A stretch of 64,000 nt of DNA from Bryum argenteum (GCA_037043015.1 CM073323.1:11777758-11841757), one strand, 5' to 3'; positions 33,702 to 45,739 are shown, numbered from the stretch's first letter. Notes: generated by a model not told the origin, from the letters alone. Made by a program: numbers and translations.

Positions 33702-36304
33702 TCACCGAGCTTCAATGGCAGCATTGTTGTAGCGCGTGGACGATTCCCATTCCTGCGAAGCCTGACACAACTTGGACAGCCTGAAGCTGATCTCTTTCAT
33801 GTTGGGGCGCTGCGCAGGATCCGTCGCGACGCACGTCGTGGCCAAGCTGGCCACACTCCACGCGATGTCACGCGGGTAGGCGTTTTGCAACCGGGGATCA
33901 ATCCACGCACCCAATTCGTTCTCAGTGTTTGGTACGGTCGTGTGCAAGGGCGTGTTGAAGTCTGCGATGGCCTCGCGCCCGGACAGAAGCTCCAGGAGTA
34001 CTACGCCGAACGAGAAGACGTCGGCACGGGTGGTGACCATGCCGTGCTCCAAATACTCTGGCGCCATGTACCCTTGTGTGCCCACGATGTTAGACGTCAT
34101 CATCGCCCCTCCGTGTGAGGATTTGGCCATTCCGAAGTTGGTCACTTTGGCTCGGAATTGCTGGTCTAGTAGAATGTTGGAGCTCTTCACGTCCTTGTGC
34201 ACCAGGCTTGGTTTTGTGTAGTTGTGCAAATATTCCAGCCCGCATGCCACGTCTAGGGCGATCTGCACTCGTCGTCGCCATGATAACAAGCCCACCGAGC
34301 GGGAGAAGCTGGAATTGGGGTATGCCGTTTGGTGGTGAAGACAATCGCTCAGCGACCCATTCTCCGCGTACTCGTATACCAGATACAAATTCTCGTTCGG
34401 GCTCGCGCACATTCCAACTAATCTCACCTGCACACAAATTCCTCCATCTCACGCATCAGCGAGGCACTCCATTTCTCAAACTCAAATACATTCCTCTCTG
34501 GAAGAAATACCCACTCCCATCGTGGGGAAAATTAAAACAATCCTACGCCCATTTCTGAAAAAATTCAGATTCTGAAGACGTTGGCAAATTGCACATTCTT
34601 CAGAACTTTATGCTCTGCCTCAAGGTTTTGAGCCCTATCGATGCTTGTTTTGCTGTTGGAATCTTGTATCTTGGTTCTCCGAAATCTGAACCTACAATGA
34701 TAATCCTCACAAAGATACAAAGATAACCCTCGCACTCGAGCTTGTGTCTGTCGGAATTTTGGTAGAGTTGCATCTGAGCTCCTCACAATGAGGATTGAAG
34801 GTGGAGATTCTGACCACTTGAACTTCAAACCAAGTGTCCTGTGATCTTTATTCTCAATGAAGTGAAGACAAGCTAAATGTTCAGTGATATCAGGTCTTAG
34901 TTTACAATGAGAAGCTTGAAGGTGAATTTTTTAATTCTCTTTCAAGATCCATGACTCTAACCAAGTACTGAATAGCTGAAAATATTTTAGTGTTTGGTAC
35001 TCATAGCTGTGCATCGGTACTATTTGATGGAGAGAAGATGCAGAGAATTACGAGTGCTTTAGACGGTGTGACTTAAATCCATACTTGAATGTTTTCGGAA
35101 AACTTGTTCATGCTGAAAAAGTGTAAGCTTGCATGCTTACCACATTGCCGTGATGGACTTGGGAGAGGATTTTGAGCTCGTCGGTCACGTTGTTGCCTTT
35201 CATTTGCTTGATGGCCACGAGGGAGTCTTTCAATTTGCCCAAGAACACGGAGCCCTGGATGCGATTCTCGCTACTAAAATTGTTGGTGGCGGTGAGCAGC
35301 TGCTGATAGGAGAATTGCGAAGGTTTGTCAGAGCCCACAATGTCCGTCATGCCCACCAGGCCATGGGAGCCCGCACTAGTACCACCATAGCTCCCACCAG
35401 CGGAATTCTCACTCTGGATCATCAACCTTCGTTTCTCGCTGCTGTCCCCCTTGTCACGAATGATTCTCCTGTAATGCGCGATCGTCGCACAAAGCACGCA
35501 CGCCAGCACGCACGCCAGCGCCACGCCGGCCGCGCCCACGCCCACGCCAATGTACAAGGCCGCCTTGGATGGCTCGGACTCACTCACCCCCACAACCGGA
35601 GGTGGAGCGCTCACGGGCGGCGCGGGAGCTGGTGGTGGTGCAAAGGCGCTGGAGTTCAGGGGCACGAGAGCGGGGAGCGGGATGAGTATCGTGGTGAACG
35701 CTAGCATCTTCTCCGGGTCCGTAACACTGTTAGCAGCTTGAAGCTCGGCCGCAGACACGTTGAAACGGTCTCCAATAATCTTCAGAGTCTCCCCGGGGAA
35801 GATGGGGTAAGTGAGCAGGATCGGAGGGCAAGCGCATCGTAACGGGATGCGCAGCAGCTGCCCGATTTGCATGTTGGAGACATTCACAGCGGGGTTCGCA
35901 GCTTGAATCGCCTGGTACGTCGTCAAACCCTGGTACGTGCTGTTCGCGATAGTATACATAAGCTCATCCTTCGCCACCACGTGACTCGTGGGCGCCTGGT
36001 AGGACCCATTAGTGCAGGAGCACGCGAGCGGGACGTAGAGCGAGGATTGAAGCGTCGTGGTCGCGCCGGGGTCGATTCCACTGGCGTTCGCAATTCCCGC
36101 AACACTGGTGTTGAAAACGCTCGCGATGAAAGTGAGATTTGCTTCACTGCCAGCAGGGGGGCGGTAAAACGCATACGATTGACAGAAACTCACGTTTCTT
36201 GTGCACGCGTAGCCACTTACGTTGTTGTATTGGTACTGCGCACTGGCTGTCCTCAACACCACCACCAGCAGAAACATACCCAGAATCCATTGCACGCCCA
36301 CCAT
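33702..36304 (-). CDS. LysM receptor-like kinase, LYR/LYK4-LYK5 type, probable pseudokinase
   Basis: Two exons, 36304-35141 and 34427-33702, separated by a 713-bp GT-AG intron (phase 0, just after HHGNV), encode 629 aa. Residues 1-22 are a signal peptide. The ectodomain has the LysM-RLK cysteine pattern with CSC (95-97) and CAC (157-159) between LysM modules, many N-glycosylation sites and a Pro-rich stalk (~210-240). A membrane span lies at ~249-276, followed by a basic stop-transfer. The kinase-like domain runs from about 340 to 610. The VAIK lysine (K366) and catalytic HKD (465-467) are present. The glycine loop is degenerate (IQGSVFLG), and the DFG motif reads NFG (485-487), losing the metal-binding Asp. 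In flowering plants such receptors bind chitin or lipochitooligosaccharides and signal through an active CERK1-type partner; that role here is inferred. It lies downstream of nothing obvious and head-to-tail with the RING gene. Confidence 0.92.
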
Positions 36305-37125
36305 AACGCCTCAATCGAACAGAATCACGAGCAAAATGGAACCCACCCAGTTCAACAAGCTCCAGAGGTAGGAGAGGAGCAAGGAATTGTGGGGTTGGCA
36401 TGGTTGGATCTCGCAAAATCGCTCGGAGAGAGATCGAAGCAGCAGCAGCTAGAGTTGACCAGCACTACGAGTGAGTGGTCGGTTGACCAGAGGTTGAACA
36501 GACTGAAGATTCAACAGCGAGAGCGGCGCCGGAGATCTTAATTACTCGCACTTCACTAGTTCCTGCAATTCACCCACCAATTCAAAACCATGTTCCATGT
36601 TCGATTTGAATAAGTATTACTACAGTCGTGACGACGCCTCATCGTTTCAAACGTCAGCGGCCGACCGTTCGCTGAATCTTCGCCATCGCCACCACTTATA
36701 ATAGTCAAATGCTCCTCAAATATCTCGGTTGGAATTCGCCCTCACGATGACACGAACCCGTGCCGTAGGTGATAGTGTTGAATAATGGTTCAAACCGATG
36801 CAAGCAATTTTCGTGCGTGGAGCAAATAGATAACTACACTACGGTTGGACTACCTAAAAGCGCCAGGGAACCCAAAAGCGCGCTGTACCTCATTTGTAGA
36901 TTGTGAAAATACACACGTACCTCATTTGTATATAACGCAATTGGGTCAAATCTTCCTTAGCACTTTGGAATTTTGTATAAAACTCACAAATGCGAATTGC
37001 ATGTTGCAAATTTTTGCAATCCTCCTGAAAACCTATTTCGAATGTGGTCATAATTCTATTTTGAATTTACTAGTGCTAAAAATAGGTCAGATCTGTTAAG
37101 TTGGTGCTTTTAGGACACTCAACCT
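36305..37125 (-). promoter_or_regulatory. 5' flank of the LysM receptor gene
   Basis: Composition is GC-balanced to about 36800. A TATTATAAG-like box on the minus strand near 36700 is the only core-promoter candidate and is weak. Beyond 36840 the DNA is AT-rich with no recognised feature. Confidence 0.3.
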
Positions 37126-37128
37126 TAA

Positions 37129-37643
37129 GGGTCTCTTTACACTATGGACCAAGAGCCATGACCAAGAAAATTAAAATCATTTTCATGGTCATGGCTCTTG
37201 GTCAAGAGCCGTGACCATGATAAATCAAAAATAGAATTTTGAGTGGCTTGGTCACTCTTGTAGTGTAAAGTGGATTTGGAACGGGACTAGTTCAACCTCA
37301 ATTTTCTAATATAAATTCCCATGATTCTCTCACTAACCATCCCCTTTTTCCTCCTTTCTTTTTATATAATTGAACTCAAGCCAATCAATGATTTTTGAGC
37401 CTCATGGTCTCCTTGATTGTAGTTGAAGCGAGGTATTTGCTTCGACTCAAATACAATCAAGAAGACCATGAAAACATTATCCACTATGCAAAATTTAGCA
37501 AACTTTGGGACCTCAAAGTTAGTGGTCATTCTCCTTTTTTCAAGGTAGTGTAAAGCCAAATGGGACCAAGAGCACTTTACTCTCCAATCACAGATTTTAG
37601 AAGGCCCTGGTCGCTCTTCATGGTCCATAATGTAAAAGGACCC
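37129..37643 (+). mobile_element. Harbinger-type foldback element, family I, complete copy (515 bp)
   Basis: The terminal inverted repeat GGGTCTCTTTACACTATGG pairs with CCATAATGTAAAAGGACCC. TAA is duplicated at 37126-37128 and 37644-37646. The interior has two more self-complementary pairs (CCATGACCAAGA...TCTTGGTCA; CATGGTCTCCTTGAT...ATCAAGAAGACCATG), giving a multi-hairpin structure. Confidence 0.82.
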
Positions 37644-37646
37644 TAA

Positions 37647-38619
37647 AGGCCGGTTTACACTACGATGGAGAAGGCCTCACGTCAGTCAAGAATGTTTGGT
37701 CAAGACATGGTTATATGAGGCATATGGTGAATGTGCAGGAGAAGAATTAAATGCAATAAACAATTTCTTAAGGAGTCTTGATTGGTTGTAGTTTAAACAC
37801 CTATAGGAGAAGTTTAACGTTGATGTCTACCGGAGAAGTCCGCCGGTGAAGAGAGATTCTCCTAATGGTGAAGATTTTTTGTGATAAAAAATCATAATTC
37901 TCTACATTCACATTGTATGAAAATAGATCAACAAATTTATCTTTTCATAAAAAATCAATATGCATATGTATGGCAAATTGAGTAAACTTCAAACTAATTT
38001 TATTATCAACTTGTTCCGTAGACTAAAATTTTTATGGTTCATTTTCACTTTTAATAGTCTAAAAACATGCCATGGTCATATTATGTTCAATGTTATTCAA
38101 AAATAGTATTGCAGAGCTTGGTTCTGAAACTTGTTCGTCTTTGAGGCACTTGATGACGTCGATTGAATAGTAATAACCTTTTGAGTTTCATCTTCATTAG
38201 CATTTGTTAGATTTTCTTGTCTTCCCACAGTAGTGTTGTCCACTCGCATGTTTCATAAGGAAACCGGCTTGATGCCACCAATGATCAATCGAATCATAAA
38301 ACTTACTTTGATGGTGGTCATTTCATGTAATCAAGTTAACAAGTTTGTCCTCCTTGTAATGTTGAAAACTATCTCAATTTCTTTCGACATGCCTCAGCCG
38401 TACGTGGAAATCCAAGAATTGTCACTATCATTTGTACTTAAAGTCAAACCCTAAAACCACCATGTCATTTTTTTATCCATGACAAAAGTTCACCAACTTT
38501 AATTTCTTCACCAAGTGTAAACACCCACCGGTCAAGAATGGCATTTCGACCAATCACAATGGAGATACGCCCTTTTTTTCTTGACCGGAGGACTTCTCCA
38601 CCGTAGTGTAAATCGGCTC
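37647..38619. mobile_element. Harbinger-type element, family J, long copy (973 bp)
   Basis: Ends GGCCGGTTTACACTACGATG and CCGTAGTGTAAATCGGC are inverted repeats that continue to GGAGAAG / CTTCTCC. TAA flanks (37644-37646 and 38620-38622); the left TAA is shared with the neighbouring family I element. No transposase frame is seen. Confidence 0.78.
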
Positions 38620-38622
38620 TAA

Positions 38623-39321
38623 ATAGGTAGATTGGTGTTAGATACATTAATTAATATGAACATGTCATAAGTTTTTACTGCTGGTCAATATTTTTACCCT
38701 CTACAATGGCCAAGATGGGGTTCCTTTCGTAGTATTGGAATCAATACCCTTGGTAAAAAAATATATCAAAAGTAAAAACTTATAGCATTTTCAAATCTTA
38801 TAAAAATCTAACAGTCTACCAATTCATTGTAGTGGAATCATCATCTCTGGACTTTATTACAATGAGTAGTGAATTTCTGGAATTGGAAATAGAGGTATTT
38901 CTAAAATGGTGCCCTAAAGTGACACCCTATTGTGTTTGCAGTGAGTACATGGTACTATTCCATGGGGAAGCTATTATCTACCTCTCATTGAGGATGACTA
39001 TTTAGAGCTCCATAATGGGACATGCTCCATTTTAGACCAATTTACTAAATGTAGATAAACTAGAGTAATGAGTAATGGTGAATGAAGTGTGAAGTGAGTA
39101 TATGGAAAACTGAAGTGCAAAGCAACTTGACACAATATATCAAGTTTTCTTTTATCCCTATAAATGTTGTTTCCAATCAAGATAGTATGAATCTATGGCA
39201 CACAAAGTTTTGGATGCAACTTTTGTTGTAGAGGTTTAAAACATGCGGCGAGTTTAACAGTTGCAAGCCAAAATTTGATAAATAGTATTGATCTCATCAT
39301 TCTTTTTGCATAAATATGATC
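38623..39321. repeat. AT-rich DNA with dispersed repeat T
   Basis: CTTTATTACAAT, then TGGTGCCCTAAAGTGACACCC (38840-38970) is matched by 40845-40965 (TAGTGCCCTAAAATGGCACC). Otherwise nothing was recognised. Confidence 0.45.
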
Positions 39322-40291
39322 TTAACCCTTAGACGTCCATGCGGTATGTTTAGCGAGAAAATCATTTTTGAAATAGTGTCATAGATAAAAATAGAGATAA
39401 GCTATTCAAATATTGACTATATAACTATTAGTAGACTGTTTGTAGATCATGTGGACGGAAACTTGACTCATGGGACCTTAGAGATTGCAAGATCATAACG
39501 TTTTAGTGCGCAAAACAGGTTACAGAAATCATCATATCCACTTTTTAAGTGAAAATACTACCAACAAGAAATTTGCAATATAAAAGTCATCAACTAGAAA
39601 GTTATTCATTTTCATTTAAAAGACTCTATTGTACCAAAAACAAAACATCAAAAAAAAAATTTTAGCTCAAAGAGTGGCCTTGCAATGGTAAAAACTGCCA
39701 ATCATTCTACAAAGGAAAAATAGTTCAAAACTAAACCCTTTGCACTCAATTTTATGCCTTATCTTCATAATCTTCGATTGGGTCAAGGATTCTATCACAC
39801 AAACTAAACTACAATTTCATTCCATCCCAAAAAATAAAGTCAAAATCTAATGGTGGATGAAGTAGATATAGCTCCTCAAAATCCATCCATTCTTTCAAAT
39901 TTTCATTGTCGAAACATTAAATCCAATACCAAAGTTATCCGGATCATAAATCTTTCAAATACAAAGTTGTTTGGATGCATCTAAGAACACAATTATGTAA
40001 AAATAACTCATGAAAGCTATTTTTGATCTTTCAAAATTGGCTTACAATGGTAAAATATGCCAAATGTTTGAAAATCTAGAAACAAAAGTTGCCTTACCTA
40101 AAATGCATGCCATTTGTTTGAAATTCATTGAAAGGGTCTACAATCTCTACCACACACCCTAGACTTGATTTGTAATCCAACCCAAGTGATTTCGTTCATA
40201 TGAGAGTCCAAATGAAGAATTGTGGCTCTTCAAAGTTTGTGCCCTTCATCCAAAATGTTGTTTTTTGACATTAGGGAATTTTAGGGGATAA
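39322..40291 (+). mobile_element. TTAA-bounded element, family B, copy 2 (970 bp)
   Basis: Starts TTAACCCTTAGACGTCC and ends TTTTAGGGGATAA (one base changed from TTAA). It is colinear with 19052-20034 throughout, including GATCATGTGGAC, AAAGGAAAAATAGT and the near-palindrome TGTTGTTTTTTGACA. Confidence 0.78.
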
Positions 40292-42156
40292 GATGTACTT
40301 CAAAACAATCTAGTTGGAAGATTTCAAACAAACCTTGAGGAGTTAAATCTCTTTCATCCACAACAATTTTTAATCCTGTTATTAGAATCTCTTTCATAAT
40401 TTGTTGGGTTGAATTCCAATTTGAACCTATTTCCCCTAGTGAAAAAATTACCTCTTCATTTAATATGTTTAATTTGCTATTACAAAGTATCATGTTATAG
40501 GTCATCTAGTGTTCATAATTCTATACCTTGATTTGGTACATGCATCTCAATTAACAATTCTAAGTCAACCTATTTATTAGTATTAGGTTAAGTCTAACTA
40601 TTTTCCACTCTAAATATTCTACCACGTTCATCATTATAAAAAAAGAATCTCAAAGAATTACAATATTTATGTTGTCTATTTTTCCACATACCCAGACTAA
40701 TTCTCCTCACATTCCCAACATAAGGTAACCTACTCAAATAGTGACTCAATTTTCAACTTGGAAAATTGAATGAAGTTAACTTTGTAGAGAATTTTATTTG
40801 TATAGGATAAGAAGTGGAAGGATAGACCAAGTGATATATCACTTTTGAACTTTATTACAATTTGTTATGAATTATTGAAAATTGACTTATAGGTGTTTCA
40901 AAAATAGTGCCCTAAAATGGCACCCTATAATGTTTGCCCTGTGCACATGGGAAATTAGATTACAGAGCAATTATGTAAAATTGAGCAGATAAGCCTAGTG
41001 GTCCCATTTTTTACAATGCCTACAAGAAAGTGTACGGTTCGGAAATGAAACAAGAGATCATGCCTCAATTTTCAAACAATTGCCATGTTCACAAAAATGA
41101 TCCAATTGATCAACTGCAAATAGTATTAGAGAGGTAATGTAGTACTTCATAACATCATGAAGAAATTCCAATAAAAATCAGAAATCCTATTCTATTATAT
41201 CACTTCTTTAACATATTCTCTACTCTTTACCCTTAGATCTTATCGTGAGCTACTTTTGAGGCATGCCATAGCGGAGAATTTCAACCATCTTTGAAGAAAG
41301 TTATTACAATGACTTCAATTTATATGCAACTCGGTTTTTAGAAAAATTTGAATTCTAGACACCAAGAAGCTCAGCTCTGGACTTTTGTACTCTAACTAAA
41401 GTCTCACGATAAACAAGAACAATTTCAAATGATCATAACTACCACTTCAAATGACCAAATTCCATGGAACTAACACCAAAGTGTCCTAGATGTAGTAAAT
41501 TTTATCAAAACTATCTCTTACAAGCTTATCCAAATCTCATGTATTAGAAAAATCCATGAGAATTCATTGCACTTTAAAATGTGTATATAAATTTTATACA
41601 AGAGAGACAATGTCAAGGCTTTTAACATGAGCTCAATTCAATATTTGTGAATGTGAGCCACATATATGTAAAGTGCATCAGAAGAGGTTTCTAAAGAGAT
41701 ATCAATACTCCCTTTATCAACAAACCTCACTATGTAAAGGTCTTCGTAAGAGACAAAGGTAAATACTAAAAATTATGTTAAAAAACACTAACATTATCTC
41801 ATGAGGTTACACTTTTTTTTGGATATTTTTCATATACTAGTGAAGAAACTACCTTTCTTACGTGCTTTGTAATTTACAATTTGGATTGATTTTACAAGCA
41901 TGGTGGTTATTTGAAAGTTGAAGGTATGTTATCTCTTATTGCTCCAGAAATATACTTCTTTGTGGGCACAGTACAGAAACCTCCGGATGCTTTACAAATT
42001 GAGCAATCATGGGCAATTTTCCTCTCAACTTTGAACATTGCATGTGCACTCAAAAATGATCTGATTCAAGAACCGTATAGTGAATTGCAGCCACAATGGA
42101 AACTACTACATCTTCGTACAATTTTACGCATTCATCAATGAAAAGAATGTAAAATA
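40292..42156. other. AT-rich intergenic DNA
   Basis: An inverted family B fragment may lie at 40300-40460 (TTGAGGAGTTAAATCTCTTTC). No gene was recognised. Confidence 0.4.
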
Positions 42157-42725
42157 TTACAAATATTTCATACACTACGCACAAACAAGTGTTACCATTC
42201 TTTGCTTCAATTTGAATGTTCATTCTAGCATGCAAATTAGCAATGAGCTTACAAGTTTGTCTTTTAGAAACTATATCTCATTCTTGATGCATGATTTGTA
42301 TCTCTTTCACTTCATGATACAATTTGGAGGCGCTTTTGAATAGGTCTTGGTATTTGAAGAGCTTTTATTGAAGCTTGTACAAGCCCTCCCTACACCATTA
42401 CAATGTTGTACTAGAAATTGAAGGGTGGTGCATAAGTGAGTGATATCTCTCATAGACTAGTTACTGAGCTCAAATTTGTTTACTATTTTTGCTGATTTTA
42501 ATGAATAATTTACCAATCCATTTTAAATGCTATGTAGTACCTTTTTCTAAATTGCTCCACACTGCAATACAAGAGGAAGAGATACAAATCATGCATCACA
42601 AATAAGCTATGGTATCCAAAGAACAAACTTGCAAGCTCATTTCAAGTTTGCATGGTAGAATGAACATTCAAACTGAAGCAAAGAATGGTAACACTTGTTG
42701 TGCATAATGTATAAAGTATTTGTAA
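42157..42725. repeat. long inverted repeat: ~150-bp arms, 266-bp spacer
   Basis: 42157-42309 and 42576-42725 are reverse complements with scattered mismatches and small indels (for example AAGTGTTACCATTCTTTGCTT against AAGCAAAGAATGGTAACACTT). A transcript through it would fold into a long hairpin. Confidence 0.85.
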
Positions 42726-42852
42726 CCACACTAAGGTATATATTTCTTGAATCAACCAATTACCAGTTGATACAATATAGGAAAGAATTTGACATGTTTT
42801 TGAAATTTCGGAATGTTGTTGTTTGTTGTTGTTGCATTTTATTATTGTTGCA

Positions 42853-43200
42853 CTACAAGCCTTGGCTTGGTGGTTAGGGCTCATGGTCCGCAATGAGTAG
42901 GTCGTGGGTTCTATTTCCCATACCGGCCTGGTGCTCACCACTACAATCCACTCAACTATTGTGGGGGGTCCTTGGGCCTTGTTGTATGGGTACCTCAAAG
43001 CCCTTTTGGGGATACTATGTCAAGTATCTTCAAGCACTAGTAATCAGCTAGAAACTAGCGTAGTTATAGTGCCTACCCTTGAGAGGGGGAAGTAGTATTG
43101 TTTCAATTTCCCCTTGTTGGGATATTAGCATTATGAACGGACACTTCATTCACACCGGCCCCTTAGAAAGGGACTAGAGTTTTTATCTGTTCTATCTATC
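42853..43200 (+). mobile_element. tRNA-derived SINE, family A, copy 3 (348 bp) with target duplication
   Basis: A box TGGCTTGGTGG (42863-42873), B box GGTTCTATTTC (42907-42917), full body, and a 3' tail of TCTATC repeats. It is flanked by the 10-bp direct repeat TATTGTTGCA (42843-42852 and 43201-43210). Confidence 0.85.
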
Positions 43201-43462
43201 TATTGTTGCATTCTTTTTTGTTGTTGTTGGGCAAGGGCATGATATGGGTACCACTAAGACGCCTCTCATTATGAGTGACCTATCTATAATTCATTATATA
43301 TGTGCCACAAATTCCTTCTTTAATCCCATGTATACAAGTATAGCCATGCCACCTATAATACCATCTGATTAAAATTATTTTTCAAAATTATTTTTTTATC
43401 AAAAAAGTAGTTTAAAAAATTCACACTATTTTTTGAGGAGTACCCATATCATACCCTTACCT

Positions 43463-43636
43463 TGTTGCATGTTGTTGTTGCATGTTGTGGTTGTTGTTGT
43501 TGCATGTTGTGGTTGTTGCATGTTATTGTTGTTGTTGCATGTTATGTTGCATGTTATTGTTATTGTTGTTGCATATTGTTGTCGTTGCATGTTGTTGTTC
43601 TTGTTGTTGCATTATGTTGTTCTTGTTGTTGCATTT
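43463..43636. repeat. GTTGTTGCAT minisatellite/microsatellite
   Basis: TTG trinucleotides are interrupted by GCATG every 10-25 bases. Similar short TTG tracts flank the SINE at 42853-43200. Open frames here (Leu/Val/Cys-rich or Gln/Asn-rich) are products of the repeat. Confidence 0.85.
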
Positions 43637-43798
43637 GTGCCTCAAATAGAGTGGAAACTCTTTGAGATTAAAATACAAGCTCAAAGTTAGAATATACAGA
43701 CATGTTGTGATTTTGGAATTCCATGCTCTTATGAAATTATTTTCCAGAATCCATTGTATCAAGACTTAACCCTTCAATGTTGAAGAGTTGTTTGATTC

Positions 43799-44413
43799 TT
43801 AACCCTTAAGCGGGCCGAATGTCGAAAATCGACATTCTGGATGACAGAAACTTTGGAGAGCCATAACTTCTTCATCCGGACTCCGTTTTGGACGAAATCA
43901 CTTGGGTTGGGTCCCAAATCAAGTTTAGTTCATGTCATATAAATCTCAGACCCACACAATGAAGTATGAATTAATGGCATGCATTTCAGTGACAGCAGCC
44001 TAGTTTTAGACATTTTTTCCTTTGTAAAATTTAGGGCAGTTTTCACCATTGCAGGGCCATAATTTGCACAAAGAAATTTTTCTCATGGTTTTTTTTTGTT
44101 CAAGGATGCTACTGAGATGAAGGTGAACAACATTCTAATTGGTGACTTTTTCATTGCAATAAGTCTAATGGTAGCATTTTCACTTTAAAGTGAAAATGAT
44201 GAAATTATGTGATCATTTTTGAGTATTAATACATTATGATCTCGCAATCTATGAAGCCTCATGACTCAAAATTTGACCCACATGATGTTCAATATGTCTA
44301 CAACAAGATTGTACGGTTGAGATTTGGATAACACACTTTTACCTCCACCTATGACAATGCTTTTGAGGATGTGTTCATTTTACTACAAATGAGTCAAACC
44401 ATTTAGGGGTTAA
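43799..44413 (-). mobile_element. family B deletion derivative (615 bp, inverted)
   Basis: Both ends are intact (TTAACCCTTAAGCGGGCC; TTTAGGGGTTAA). The middle third of family B is absent, with the join at similar CAAAACTA / CAAAAAC motifs. It contains a perfect 9-bp arm palindrome at 43817-43837. Confidence 0.78.
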
Positions 44414-44869
44414 TGCCAAACCTTTAATTGGGCGTGCTCAATCCACAATATACACACATGCTCTCCTCTTGTTGGCAATACCTCGTAGTAAGAGGGGCTC
44501 CTCTAAAGGTGTGGATTCACATAAACTTGAGGTTACTTGCCAGGGTCTTGGCATAGCCTCAAAACCACACTTAGGATAACTAGAGGCTTGACTAGGCGAC
44601 GTGTGACGTTCATAAACTTCAAATGCGATGGTGGGGAAGGAGAGGTAGTCGTCAATTGTTTGCTGCAACTCAAGATTTGGGGAGGCTTGGAGACAGTGTC
44701 GACATGGGTAAAATCAAGAGATCGGGTTGCATGGGCTTGTAAAAGCACATGGCTTGTTGAAGAGGGCACACCAATGACGAGACCCGGCAACTCCAGTTCC
44801 AGAGTGACACAACAAGTGCATCCTATTGTGACCTTTCTTTGTACAAATGTTGCGGAGGCCAAAATGTGA
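44414..44869. other. unassigned GC-balanced segment
   Basis: It reads open for ~110-119 codons on both strands with no recognisable motif. It lies between a family B derivative and a family D copy, so a decayed transposon interior is likely, but there is no proof. Confidence 0.3.
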
Positions 44870-45420
44870 TTTTGTCCTACAAAATTCCTCATACTTCAAG
44901 AGATATTCATGGTCAAAGTTTGAAAAAACTAACTGAAATCTGCCCAAAACTACCCAAACTGCGGTATATGCTCATTTATTCTCAAAATTTGCTTGAAATC
45001 AATTAAATTGCAAAACATCAAAAATTCTCCAAAAATTATAATGAGATTTTTTTCCAAATTTTGTTTATTTAAATATGATAATAAGGTTCTAAGGCGTAAT
45101 TCCGTTATTCATATTTTCAATCCAGTTATTCTTCACATGCCATTTGTACTGTCAAAGATGGGCCTTTGTAGTTGAATTTCAACATACCTTCATGTAATCA
45201 AGCATTGCTTGAGGTTTTATAGGTCGTATGAGGGTAAAAATTCCACATACATGTTCTTAAATCGCTTAAGAACAAGAATTTGAAAAGCTTAATATCAAAA
45301 AATTCACCAGAAATGGTATTTAAGGCCCTCCAAAAACTAGTCACCCTATGTTAAAAATACATAAAAATCTCAGAAGTTTTCACCTTGCATCAAAAGAGGT
45401 AGCTTTGACAATTTTAAAAC
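44870..45420 (+). repeat. dispersed repeat family D, copy 2
   Basis: Longest copy; see shared blocks GAAATCTGCCCAAAAC, TCAATCCAGTTATTCTTCAC and GGTTTTATAGGTCGTATG with 9150-9530 and 62727-63060. Confidence 0.65.
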
Positions 45421-45461
45421 TTTTGGCAGATTCGAGACTAGCCGACTTTACAAGCTAAAGG

Positions 45462-45733
45462 ATAACCCCTAACGTTCCTTAAAACCGGAAACGTGTTTTG
45501 GAGGTTCCCGCAAAAGAAAAACTCACTCAACTTTATTTGACCATTATAATCTCACAAATGAGGAAGAATGAACGGTTCAAATTTACTATGTGAGAAGAAT
45601 GTCAACTGAACTTTGAGATCTTACGGTTGAATCTTTTGAAAAATGCTTAGATTGAGATTGTTTGAGCTTAATCTAAAGGAAGGTCAACTTTTGTGACTTA
45701 GACCATTTTGCAACAAGGAAATTTAGGGGTTAA
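45462..45733 (+). mobile_element. TTAA-type MITE, family E, copy 3
   Basis: Ends ATAACCCCTAACG and AAATTTAGGGGTTAA. It is nearly colinear with 23326-23584 over its whole length. Confidence 0.78.
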
Positions 45734-45739
45734 AGCAAA

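Noticed and set aside
35129..36541. Plus-strand frames of 191 and 224 codons
   Set aside because: They lie opposite the LysM receptor exon, which has a signal peptide, CxC motifs and a membrane span in the minus frame.
43433..43762. Frames rich in Val/Cys/Leu or Gln/Asn
   Set aside because: They are translations of the GTTGTTGCAT microsatellite.
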